NCBI RefSeq assembly: GCF_009831655.1
Contig: NZ_WRPA01000003.1
Location: 62,001-126,000 of the forward strand
Source: Shewanella insulae
GTDB taxonomy: Bacteria; Pseudomonadota; Gammaproteobacteria; Enterobacterales; Shewanellaceae
DNA: 64,000 bases
Direction of reading: 5' to 3'
Shown: piece by piece, positions 10,917 through 19,025 of the stretch
Position numbering within the stretch: the stretch's first letter is position 1
Layout of the letters: every line of letters starts with the position of its first letter
Translations under genes and position numbers: made by a program
The notes under the pieces: generated by a model
Seen by the model: only the letters and a program-made list of their open reading frames with translations
The model's database searches: none
What the model was told of the DNA's origin: nothing

Positions 10917-13900
10917 ATGGTGCGACAGGTTACACGACTATCTAGCCTCTTTGGCGGACGCTCGCTGCTACTGGCTTCTTCCTTGATTGTGCTGGTGGTG
11001 GCCTTGGTTATCATCGCTGGCTTCGAGTCCCAGTTAAACAAGAGTATTGTCGGCAGCCTGAGGACGGATCTAGAGGCCCTGAGTGAGCAGGTAAATAATC
11101 AGGCGCAGGATAGGCTTAACCGTTATTTCAATAACTTAAATTTCCTGTTTGAGACGCCTCCTATCTCGGGACTCTCCCGGGCTAAGAATAATCAAGGGAT
11201 AGATCCTGTGGATGAGACCCGCTATGAACAATGGCGTCATCGCTTGGAGACCATCTTCGTCGCCTTCTTACAGAATAATCGAGAGTATGAGCAGTTGCGC
11301 ATACTCGATGCAGACGGAATGGAACTGATTCGTGTGGACAGGCGTGGCGGGGCCGTGAATGTGATCCCCGATAACCATCTACAGGACAAACAGGGGCGAG
11401 ATTATTATCAAGCCAGCAAAGATCTGCAGCAGGGGGAGATCTATACCTCACCTATCAACTTGAACCGGGAGTTTGGCAAGATAGATTATCCCTACCGCCC
11501 CATGCTGCGTCTGGCAACGCCGATTTTCTCTGATTCGGGCCAGCGATTTGGTCTGCTGATTGTTAACATTAACGCAGAGCGTTTACTAAACTCTTTCAAT
11601 AGCATAGTGCCGCCTCATATCGAGCTAGTCCTGACCGACAGTCAAGGGTATTTCTTGCTGCACCCGGATGATGAGATGCGCTTCAGTCGTGACCTTAATC
11701 CAGAATTGGTGTGGTCTAAACATTACCGGCGCAGTAAGGAACTCAAACGTAATTTTGACTTAGTGGTGGATAAATTTCACGACGACAGGCCTTTCTATGC
11801 CTATCACACTAGCATCACGCTGTCGAATGATGCTCAGAGTGGACAACTCACGTCGACCCTGATGGCGTCAAAGGAATATGTGCGAGAGTTGGCGGTATCG
11901 AGGCGCATCAGTGTCTACACCTTTATGCTGGCCGTGGGCATGTTGTTTCTATTTGTGCTCACTATCTTGGGGCGTAGCGCACGTAACAGCCAGGCTCTGG
12001 CCAAGGAGAAGGCACAATCGGCGGCGATTATCGATGGCTCTAAAGATGCCATCATAGGCGTGGGCAATAGCGGGGTGATTAACAACTGGAATCGGGCCGC
12101 CGAGTTGTTATTTGGCTATGATGCCGATTATGCCAAGGGGCATTATATCAATGAACTGGCTCTGCTGCCCGAGGTGGACCTAGCGGAGCTGGTGGTTAAG
12201 GCGAATCAGGGTAATAAGGCCCTTAGTCTGGACGCCGAGTTGCCGATGAATGAGGGGCACTGCGCCGATCTCTATGTGTCTGTGTCGCCCATCTTAGGTG
12301 AAAACAAACATACCTTAGGCGTGGCCATTGTCATACGTGATGTCTCCATCGAGAAGCAGGCGGCCAAGAAGATCCAGCTGGTGAACGCCGAGCTCGAGAA
12401 GAAGGTAGCGATCAGGACCCAGGAGCTACAGAAGGCCAGCTATGTGAAGAGCACCTTCATCTCCAACATCAGCCATGAGATGAGGACACCGTTAAACGGC
12501 ATAGTGGGCACCCTGAATCTAGTGCGTAAGGAGTCACTCAGTGAGCGACAGGCGCGTTATCTCGATATGGCGGAGGTGAGTGTCGATGCGCTGTCTGCGC
12601 TGATCAACGATGTGTTGGACCTCTCTAAGATAGAGGCGGGCAAGTTAGACTTAGACATGAGTGTCTTCAATCCCCTCAACCTTATCGAAAGTGTCTGTAG
12701 CAGCATGGCGGTGAAGGCGCAGGAGAAAGGGGTAGAGTTTATCATCGATGTGGTCGACCTTAGATGCCAGAGCATTGAGAGCGATCCCCATAGAATTACT
12801 CAGATCCTTACTAACCTGGTAAACAACGCCATCAAGTTTACCGAGCAGGGGCATATCAAGATCAAGGCCCACAGCCGTCTGCGTGAGACCGGAGAGCTTG
12901 AGTTTATCTGTGAGGTATCCGATACCGGCATAGGTATCGCAGAGGAGAATCAGGCCAAGCTGTTCACCGCCTTTTCTCAGGCGACTTCGAGTATCTCAAA
13001 TCAATACGGCGGTACCGGCCTGGGCCTGTCTATCTGTAAGGAGCTGAGCGAGCTACTCAACGGCAAGATGAGTTTCGAATCTCACAAGGGGCAGGGCAGT
13101 CGCTTTACCTTCACCATGGTGCTGAATCAGGGGCAGTTTAAGCTGATGGCCCCTGAGGTCTTGCTGCATGAGATGACTTGTAGTGTCCTGTTGGTGAATG
13201 AGGTACAGCAGGCCTGCGTCGAGGCGGCCATTGCGCGTCTGGGAGGCAAGCTGTTACCCGGGGGACCCATTCGTGACTGGCTTAATCAGGAGGCTCCCGT
13301 GCCCGAGGTGGTGCCCCACGTCTTGATTGTCGAGCAGCGTCACTCCTTGCTTACAGATCTCGATAGCCAGTGGCCGACACTGGCGGCGATCCATAAGCGT
13401 CTGCCGCGGGTGATGGCGTTCCAAAAGAGTTCAGATGGCAATAAGTCGCTAAATAATATTGAGCTTGAGTATCTCAATAACCCGCTGCTCTTCTCCGAGT
13501 TTATGCAGAAGTTTGGTGCGCGGGAAGTGAAGTCTGGTAGTGAGTATTCGAAGCAACACGCTAAGCAGCTGATTTCAGATGAGGTGGCCGCACGCATCAA
13601 GGGGGCACGTGTGTTGGTGGTCGATGACAACGAGATCAACATAGAGGTGGCCTTGGGCGTCTTGTCTGAGCTGTCCCTGGAATTTGTCAGGGCTACCAAC
13701 GGTCAGGAGGCGATAGCGAAGCTGAAGGAGTGCGAGCAAACGGGGTTAACCGTGCATTGCATATTGATGGACTGCCAGATGCCTTTGCTCAATGGTTATG
13801 ATTGTACCCGGGCTATTCGGGGGGGCGAGGCGGGAGAGGCGTTTGTCGATACGCCCATTATCGCCATGACGGCCAGCGCCATGATGGGCGAGCGTGACAA

Positions 13901-14432
13901 GTGTATTGAGACCGGCATGAATGACTATGTAACCAAGCCAATAGTGGCCGAGCGTCTGCAGGAGAAGGTGGTGGACTGGCTAATTTCAGTCTGTGAGGAC
14001 GATGATTCTTCCGCCTTGCTGACTTCGGCACCCCATGAGGAGATCCAGGTCAACGACGAGGAATATGTGTGGAATCGCAAGTTAGCCCTGAGTCGATTGA
14101 TGAATAACGAGCCCCTGTTTGCCGAGATCTGCCAGAGCTATTATGAGTCGACGCCGCCGCAACTTAGCCAGCTCGAAACTGCGATTGCCGACAAAGACTA
14201 TGAGAAAGTTCGCCAGCTCAGCCATGGCCTCAAGGGTCTTTCAAGTAGCATAGGCGCCATACAGTTACAGGAGCAGTTCCTGAGTCTGGAAATGGAGGCG
14301 AAAATGAAGAACAGTGATAAGTTAGTTCTCCTCTTCGGAGTGATTAAGCCTTGTTATGAAAAGCTGATGGATCGCCTGCTGGAGACCCTGGATTCCACAC
14401 AGGAGATACAAAACGTCTCTGCGCAAACTTAG
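10917..14432 (+). CDS. hybrid sensor histidine kinase with REC and Hpt domains
   Basis: 1171 residues. Order: membrane helix (about 15-37), a large periplasmic Cache-like sensor (about 40-325), second helix (about 330-350), PAS (about 370-480), HisKA with the phospho-histidine in ISHEMRTPLNG (about 518), HATPase with NAIKFTE, DTGIGI and GTGLGLSIC, a divergent inserted region, a receiver domain with VLVVDDNEIN and the aspartate in LMDCQMP (about 950), and a C-terminal Hpt domain with LSHGLKG (about 1102). This is a complete internal His-Asp-His relay. AAAGGAG precedes the ATG. The next gene is a stand-alone receiver, a plausible output. The ligand is unknown. Confidence 0.92.
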   Translation: MVRQVTRLSSLFGGRSLLLASSLIVLVVALVIIAGFESQLNKSIVGSLRTDLEALSEQVNNQAQDRLNRYFNNLNFLFETPPISGLSRAKNNQGIDPVDETRYEQWRHRLETIFVAFLQNNREYEQLRILDADGMELIRVDRRGGAVNVIPDNHLQDKQGRDYYQASKDLQQGEIYTSPINLNREFGKIDYPYRPMLRLATPIFSDSGQRFGLLIVNINAERLLNSFNSIVPPHIELVLTDSQGYFLLHPDDEMRFSRDLNPELVWSKHYRRSKELKRNFDLVVDKFHDDRPFYAYHTSITLSNDAQSGQLTSTLMASKEYVRELAVSRRISVYTFMLAVGMLFLFVLTILGRSARNSQALAKEKAQSAAIIDGSKDAIIGVGNSGVINNWNRAAELLFGYDADYAKGHYINELALLPEVDLAELVVKANQGNKALSLDAELPMNEGHCADLYVSVSPILGENKHTLGVAIVIRDVSIEKQAAKKIQLVNAELEKKVAIRTQELQKASYVKSTFISNISHEMRTPLNGIVGTLNLVRKESLSERQARYLDMAEVSVDALSALINDVLDLSKIEAGKLDLDMSVFNPLNLIESVCSSMAVKAQEKGVEFIIDVVDLRCQSIESDPHRITQILTNLVNNAIKFTEQGHIKIKAHSRLRETGELEFICEVSDTGIGIAEENQAKLFTAFSQATSSISNQYGGTGLGLSICKELSELLNGKMSFESHKGQGSRFTFTMVLNQGQFKLMAPEVLLHEMTCSVLLVNEVQQACVEAAIARLGGKLLPGGPIRDWLNQEAPVPEVVPHVLIVEQRHSLLTDLDSQWPTLAAIHKRLPRVMAFQKSSDGNKSLNNIELEYLNNPLLFSEFMQKFGAREVKSGSEYSKQHAKQLISDEVAARIKGARVLVVDDNEINIEVALGVLSELSLEFVRATNGQEAIAKLKECEQTGLTVHCILMDCQMPLLNGYDCTRAIRGGEAGEAFVDTPIIAMTASAMMGERDKCIETGMNDYVTKPIVAERLQEKVVDWLISVCEDDDSSALLTSAPHEEIQVNDEEYVWNRKLALSRLMNNEPLFAEICQSYYESTPPQLSQLETAIADKDYEKVRQLSHGLKGLSSSIGAIQLQEQFLSLEMEAKMKNSDKLVLLFGVIKPCYEKLMDRLLETLDSTQEIQNVSAQT

Positions 14433-14470
14433 AAAACTATCTTCAGTAAAGACAGGCCGATGGGTGTTTA

Positions 14471-14938
14471 ATGGAACAGAATAATAATTTGAATCCATTC
14501 ATTTTTTCTCGTAAGGGGAGAATACTGATCGTCGATGATATGCAGGTCAATATCATCATACTCAGGCAGTTGTTGGGTCAGGGTTATGAGATTGCCTCTG
14601 CGTTGAGCGGTGAGGAGGCGCTCGCCTTGTGTCAGAGCTTCGAGCCCGACCTTCTGCTCCTGGATATCGAGATGCCTGGCATGTCGGGGTTTGAGGTGTG
14701 CCGTTGCCTGAAAGACGATCCCTGTACCCAGGACATCGCGGTTATCTTTGTCTCCGCTCATCATGATGAGGAGCTGGAGGTGAGTGGATTTACCTTGGGG
14801 GCGGTGGATTTTATCCATAAGCCGCTTAATGCGGTGATCACCCAGGAGAGGGTCAAGAACCAGATGCTGCTGAAACGCCAATCGGATCTGTTGCGCTTTA
14901 TGCTCAAGCAGGAGGCCAGTCATGGCGTATCGAGTTAA
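14471..14938 (+). CDS. single-domain response regulator (REC)
   Basis: 155 residues, almost all one receiver domain: acidic pair in ILIVDDMQVN, phospho-acceptor in LLLLDIEMPGMSGF, switch lysine in FIHKPL. No output domain is present, only a short tail. It starts 38 bases after the hybrid kinase and shares its strand, so it probably receives phosphate from that kinase's Hpt domain and acts by protein contact. The receiver resembles that of the nearby GGDEF-EAL protein (both LDIEMP with GFE), suggesting a common ancestor. Confidence 0.88.
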   Translation: MEQNNNLNPFIFSRKGRILIVDDMQVNIIILRQLLGQGYEIASALSGEEALALCQSFEPDLLLLDIEMPGMSGFEVCRCLKDDPCTQDIAVIFVSAHHDEELEVSGFTLGAVDFIHKPLNAVITQERVKNQMLLKRQSDLLRFMLKQEASHGVSS

Positions 14939-14966
14939 GTACTGGAAATGCGAAAAGTGGAATAAC

Positions 14967-14996
14967 AAAAAAGCCTGCATGATGCAGGCTTTTTTG
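14967..14996. terminator. bidirectional terminator at the left edge of the integrated element
   Basis: AGCCTGCAT / ATGCAGGCT stem (14972-14990) flanked by an A run and six T. It lies four bases outside the left att repeat. Before integration it would have followed both the response regulator gene and the 3' end of tRNA-Ile2. Confidence 0.85.
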
Positions 14997-14999
14997 TTT

Positions 15000-15048
15000 G
15001 AATTGGTGGCCCCTCACAGACTTGAACTGTGGACCTAACGATTATGAG
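15000..15048. repeat. left attachment repeat (tRNA-Ile2 3' fragment)
   Basis: Identical over 49 bp to 21702-21750, running from just beyond the tRNA CCA end to the anticodon loop. Homology stops after GATTATGAG. It is a pseudo-tRNA remnant with no 5' half, the expected footprint of integrase-mediated insertion. Confidence 0.96.
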
Positions 15049-15167
15049 AAGTCAAATAATGACATTGATCTGTTTTGATCTACACTTACAATTCATTAAA
15101 AAATAATGAGTTATCTGTTGTGTGTTAGCGGTGGAGTGTTGTTCTATTTTGGCGTATATTGGTTGAA

Positions 15168-15190
15168 AACCGATCCGCAGCCGATCCGCA
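15168..15190. repeat. paired CCGATCCGCA motif inside the left end
   Basis: Two copies of CCGATCCGCA (15170-15179, 15181-15190) start 11 bp apart, about one helical turn. A near-identical pair in the same orientation lies just inside the right end (21627-21649). These are candidate arm sites for the integrase or an excisionase. Confidence 0.75.
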
Positions 15191-15200
15191 AAAATGAAAA

Positions 15201-15230
15201 GCCCCTCTGATGCGGCAACACCAGAAGGGC
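15201..15230 (+). promoter_or_regulatory. hairpin in the integrase leader
   Basis: A nine-position stem with one mismatch (15201-15209 with 15222-15230), 12-base loop, ending 26 bases before the integrase ATG. No T tract follows. It could be an operator or translational control element; function is not shown. Confidence 0.35.
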
Positions 15231-15256
15231 GTCCATAAGAACCGAAGGGGGTTCAG

Positions 15257-16606
15257 ATGGCTAACGTTAAGTCTACCACCACCAAAGCTATTAGTAACAA
15301 AGTCAGCTTTACCGCTGGTCGTGTTAGTGATTTTAAATGCCCAGATGGGAAGCGCGATGCCTTTCTTTGGGACACTAAGCAGCCGGGGCTGGGGATAAGG
15401 GCTTTTTCTTCAGGCAAAAAAACCTACATTTTTCAGGCATGGGTGAACGGAAGAACTCACCGTACGGTTATTGGCCCAGTGGAATCGTTCGATATTGATA
15501 TGGCAAGGGCTGAAGCTGGCAAACTACAGGTAGCAGCAAGTCAGAATGTTAGCCCTGCCAAAGTGAAACGTGAGAGAGCCGCCGCAGCGGTAGCTGAAGA
15601 GCAAGAGATAAAGCGGGGATTGGTAACGCTTAGGCAAGTGTGGGAAGAGTACCTTGCAGCCAACAAAAGTTATTGGGGTGATAAACATTACAACGACCAT
15701 CTAAAAGCTGTTCAGCAGCCCGGCTTACCTTGGGCAAGGGGTAAGGGGCGTGTTACCAAGGCTGGATGCCTTAATCCGTTAATTGACGTCAAAGTTGGTG
15801 AGCTCACTGCTGCCAAGATTAAAAATTGGCTGGAGAAAGAAAACCAATCCCGTCCCGGTGTCGCCACACAAACTTATCGTTTGTTGTTTGCCTGCTTAAA
15901 TTGGTGTTCTGAGCAGGAGCAATATTTAGGGCTGGTGGATGTTCATAGCCTGAGAACGAGAGACGTCAAAAAGACAGTTACCAAGTTAAAGCCCCGTCAT
16001 GATGTTTTGCAAAAGGAGCAATTGCCTGCGTTCTTTACCTATGTTCGGCAAATTGAAAACCCTGTCATAGCGGCCTATGTGCAAACGTTATTACTAACTG
16101 GTGCGCGGCGTAATGAGTTAATGAGTCTTAAATGGGATGATGTCGATTTTCAGTGGAAGAGTTTAACCATTCGAGACAAAGCCACCAGCCAAGGTCAAGA
16201 TGATGGCTTTCGTATTATTCCATTGACACCATATGTTGAATCTTTACTTGTTAACCTTCCACGGCGTAACCAATGGGTTTTTTCAAGTCCTACCGCCAAA
16301 TCTGGCAAGTTAACAGAACCCCGTAAAAGTTTTGAACCAGCGTTAAAAGCCGCTGCTATTGAGGGGTTAACCTTCCATGGCTTGCGGCGTAGCTTCTCCA
16401 CACTTTCTGAATGGGTGGAAGTTCCTGTAGGTGTCGTGGCGCAAATTATGGGGCATAAACCTAGCGCTACCGCTGAAAAGCACTATAAGCAACGGCCACT
16501 AGATCTATTACGGAAGTGGCATGTCAGTTTAGAAGGCTGGTTTTTAGAACAGGCAGGGATAAATATTCCTAAAAATTCAAGCAGTCAAATGCGATTGATT
16601 AGGTAA
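15257..16606 (+). CDS. tyrosine integrase of the P4 type
   Basis: 449 residues, the normal size for tRNA-targeting P4-like integrases. The N-terminus (residues 15-110) resembles the arm-binding DUF4102 domain (LGIRAFSSGKKTYIFQAW). The catalytic domain shows the first arginine in GARRNELMSLKWDD, the H-x-x-R box in FHGLRRSFSTL, a GHKPSATAEKHY segment with the likely nucleophilic tyrosine, and RPLDLLRKWH after it. AAGGGGG precedes the ATG. It sits at the end opposite the intact tRNA, reading into the element. It catalyses insertion at and excision from tRNA-Ile2. Confidence 0.94.
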   Translation: MANVKSTTTKAISNKVSFTAGRVSDFKCPDGKRDAFLWDTKQPGLGIRAFSSGKKTYIFQAWVNGRTHRTVIGPVESFDIDMARAEAGKLQVAASQNVSPAKVKRERAAAAVAEEQEIKRGLVTLRQVWEEYLAANKSYWGDKHYNDHLKAVQQPGLPWARGKGRVTKAGCLNPLIDVKVGELTAAKIKNWLEKENQSRPGVATQTYRLLFACLNWCSEQEQYLGLVDVHSLRTRDVKKTVTKLKPRHDVLQKEQLPAFFTYVRQIENPVIAAYVQTLLLTGARRNELMSLKWDDVDFQWKSLTIRDKATSQGQDDGFRIIPLTPYVESLLVNLPRRNQWVFSSPTAKSGKLTEPRKSFEPALKAAAIEGLTFHGLRRSFSTLSEWVEVPVGVVAQIMGHKPSATAEKHYKQRPLDLLRKWHVSLEGWFLEQAGINIPKNSSSQMRLIR

Positions 16607-16611
16607 CTCAT

Positions 16612-17352
16612 ATGGCGTTGATAACTAAACGAGACAAAATTTCGACAGCTAAAAGAAAAGATATTTATGAAAGTTTTATAGCTAAACATACGAGAAAATA
16701 TTCAGCGGATGAAATAGGAGGGGGGAAGCTAACAGAAGAGGATGAACGTAAAGCATATTCTTTAGATTACCACTTTGAATCTGAAATAAAATTTTTAGTC
16801 GATTACATCAAAAGTTATATTGAAGATGATTTGGATGCTCAATTTTTATTGGAGGCGATGCTATCTAGTGAGATGTTGAGCGATGGTGATTTGTCACGCG
16901 TTAAAATATATGGAAATCGATATTTTGCGCTAATTAATTATTTTAAAAAGAAAAGCAATGTAAACCTTTGTATCGCGGCTGAAGGCATGCAATATCTGAT
17001 ACAAGCTAGGCATCATGTGGAGTGTTCAGATGCCCATGGTGCAGCTTTGGCTTTAATAAAGGCTAGTGCAAAATCAAAATTAATTGTTTTAGCCATGTTT
17101 GAAAAAGCGATTCACAGAGGGCATGAAAAAACCGAGGAGCTAAGGAAGAAGAATAATAAATTTACTGATGAGCTAAAAGAAAGAGTTGTTAAATTAGTCA
17201 AAGAAAAAGTGGCCGAAGGAAGAACAGCTGAATGGGCTTATACTCACATCCATGCCAAATGGAGCACCTACTTTCTTAGTCAAAAAAAACCAAGTGTGCC
17301 CTCAATAAAAAGATGGCATGGAGAGAGCAAGAAAGTAGGATCACGCCGCTAA
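16612..17352 (+). CDS. hypothetical protein of the integrative element
   Basis: 246 residues, not recognised. It begins six bases after the integrase stop, so it is probably in the same transcript. The protein is lysine-rich and charged, with no signal peptide or membrane helix. A basic helical C-terminal region (about 180-246) includes a KELKERVVKLVKEKVAEG-like helix and ends SVPSIKRWHGESKK, which could bind nucleic acid. The coding sequence is clearly more AT-rich than the integrase or the chromosome, suggesting a separate origin. It could be a cargo gene (defence or regulation), but nothing in the sequence proves that. Confidence 0.7.
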   Translation: MALITKRDKISTAKRKDIYESFIAKHTRKYSADEIGGGKLTEEDERKAYSLDYHFESEIKFLVDYIKSYIEDDLDAQFLLEAMLSSEMLSDGDLSRVKIYGNRYFALINYFKKKSNVNLCIAAEGMQYLIQARHHVECSDAHGAALALIKASAKSKLIVLAMFEKAIHRGHEKTEELRKKNNKFTDELKERVVKLVKEKVAEGRTAEWAYTHIHAKWSTYFLSQKKPSVPSIKRWHGESKKVGSRR

Positions 17353-17411
17353 GAGATCCTTTTTTTAGGGCGCTACTCTGTACCTGTTTTCTTGAATAGG
17401 AATAGATAGCC

Positions 17412-17609
17412 ATGAATTTACACCTACACAATTGCAATTTAACTACCGAACAATTTGCCGAAGCGTTACACGGCAAACCATCCACAATCCGCACCCGCTT
17501 ATGTAAAACAGGCAGTTTTTACGGTATCAAGCCGATTAAATTGCCTTCTGGCCGCTTGCTGTGGCCTGCTGCTGATGTTCAAGCCTTCCTGTCTGGTCAG
17601 GGGGCTTAA
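17412..17609 (+). CDS. AlpA/excisionase-like small DNA-binding protein
   Basis: 65 residues with a helix-turn-helix (LTTEQFAEALHGKPSTIRTR) and a wing ending SGRLLWPAADVQAFL, the layout of MerR-like excisionases and AlpA regulators of P4-type elements. AGGA lies upstream of the ATG. In such elements this protein usually controls integrase expression or acts as the directionality factor. It heads the replication gene run. Confidence 0.75.
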   Translation: MNLHLHNCNLTTEQFAEALHGKPSTIRTRLCKTGSFYGIKPIKLPSGRLLWPAADVQAFLSGQGA

Positions 17610-17610
17610 T

Positions 17611-17907
17611 ATGACACACGCAAACAGAACAGAAATTCAAATCAAACAAGTTTTTTTCCAAATGCAACGCTTTGGCTCGATTAACCGCTATGAAGCTGCC
17701 GCCATTGGCGTATGTGCCTTACCTGCTAGGATGCAGGATTTAGAATGCATTGGGTTACGTTACCGCTACCGTGATGAAAACAATGTTGCCGATGAGCATG
17801 GCATCTCACACCAGCGCATTAGGCGGTATTTCATCGACTGGGAAAAGATGACACCAGAGGCCGTTAAGATATTTGCGGGGTGGGGCGATGACAATGACAA
17901 AAAATAA
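17611..17907 (+). CDS. small phage-type protein, possibly winged HTH
   Basis: 98 residues from the ATG at 17611, two bases after the preceding stop; the frame stays open upstream to 17455, but that part overlaps the AlpA-like gene. Segment RYEAAAIGVCALPARMQDLE looks like a helix-turn-helix that starts a small regulatory protein. The C-terminus is rich in charged residues. Function is unknown; the position between regulator and primase suggests a role in replication control. Confidence 0.7.
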   Translation: MTHANRTEIQIKQVFFQMQRFGSINRYEAAAIGVCALPARMQDLECIGLRYRYRDENNVADEHGISHQRIRRYFIDWEKMTPEAVKIFAGWGDDNDKK

Positions 17908-18109
17908 CCCCAAAACCGGGCAGGTAAATGGGGCTACTTTCGATAAGCAAACAAAAGGTAGCACAACTTTTGATGATGTGGAACCGATGCTTTTAACAAC
18001 CATTAATCTTGAGTACAGCCTAAGTGAACTTGTGGCCGTGACTACTGAGTATATCCGATTAATTAACCTGTGTATCAAAACAGTGGAGGGCCGCACTGAT
18101 GAGCAATAA
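17888..18109 (+). CDS. small hypothetical protein
   Basis: 73 residues from ATG 17888 (or 71 from ATG 17894). It overlaps the previous gene by 20 bases and the primase gene by 11, typical of tightly packed phage-like operons. The C-terminal half (about 35-65) is a likely amphipathic helix, LEYSLSELVAVTTEYIRLIN. Not recognised; it could be an accessory replication factor. Confidence 0.6.
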   Translation: MTMTKNNPKTGQVNGATFDKQTKGSTTFDDVEPMLLTTINLEYSLSELVAVTTEYIRLINLCIKTVEGRTDEQ

Positions 18110-19025
18110 TTCAGTTTCGGCGCTGGTGGCTATCGCTAACGGCCATTGGCTGAACGTGCTTAACGGCCTTGGCATCTCAGTAAATGGCAATAAACACCAG
18201 GCTTGCCCCGTGTGCGGTGGAAAAGATCGCTTCCGTTTTGATGACAAAGACGGACGCGGTACGTGGTTTTGTAACCAGTGTGAGCCAAATAGCGGTGACG
18301 GGCTGGCGTTGGTGTGCAATGCCTTTGGGGTGAAACCTTATCAGGCGGCCTGCATGGTCGCCCCCCTTGTGGGGCTTGATATGGGAAATCCTATTGATGC
18401 TGAGCGTGTAAAACGCCACCAGCAACGTGCGGCACAGCAGCAGTTACAAAGCCAGCAACAGCAGCAGAAAACCCGAGAGAAGGCGGCACAGTTAGCTTAT
18501 AGCATTACTCGCCAGTATTGCATTAAAGCAACGGCAGATAATGAATATTTACAAGTCAAAGGGGTGATGCCTTTCGGTTGCTTAGAGCTAAACAGGCCAG
18601 TGACTTTACCTAATCGCCAATCCTTTAAGTCGGACACCTTGGTGATTCCTGTCTTTAATGGCTCGCTTATTACTAGCTTGCAGTTTATTAGCGCAGACGG
18701 CCAGAAAACCTTTCTTGCTGGTGGGCAGATTAAAGGCGGCATGTTCCCGCTTTGCAGCCAGATAGAAGCGACCGCGACTATTTACATTGGCGAGGGCTTT
18801 GCCACCTGTGCAGCGGTCGCCGAGGACATGCCACAAGCCCGAGTTATTTGCGCTTTCAATGCTGGTGGCTTGGTTGAAATTGCCAAACTTGTTAGACGTT
18901 CAAGACCGCAAGCTAACATCATTATGTTGGCCGATAACGACCGAAGCGGAGCGGGTGAACATTATGCAAAATTAGCCGCTATTGCCGCTAATGGCTGTTA
19001 CATAATGCCAGAGGTGTGCGCATGA
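18099..19025 (+). CDS. primase with zinc-binding and Toprim domains
   Basis: 308 residues. The N-terminal zinc ribbon is CPVCGGKDRF (about 36-45) with WFCNQC (about 60-65), as in P4 alpha/T7-type primases. A glutamine-rich linker (about 107-128) leads to a Toprim fold: IGEGFATCAAVAEDM (about 230) and the acidic LADNDRSG (about 273). It lacks a helicase domain; the overlapping downstream gene may supply that part. It would prime replication of the excised element. Confidence 0.87.
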   Translation: MSNNSVSALVAIANGHWLNVLNGLGISVNGNKHQACPVCGGKDRFRFDDKDGRGTWFCNQCEPNSGDGLALVCNAFGVKPYQAACMVAPLVGLDMGNPIDAERVKRHQQRAAQQQLQSQQQQQKTREKAAQLAYSITRQYCIKATADNEYLQVKGVMPFGCLELNRPVTLPNRQSFKSDTLVIPVFNGSLITSLQFISADGQKTFLAGGQIKGGMFPLCSQIEATATIYIGEGFATCAAVAEDMPQARVICAFNAGGLVEIAKLVRRSRPQANIIMLADNDRSGAGEHYAKLAAIAANGCYIMPEVCA

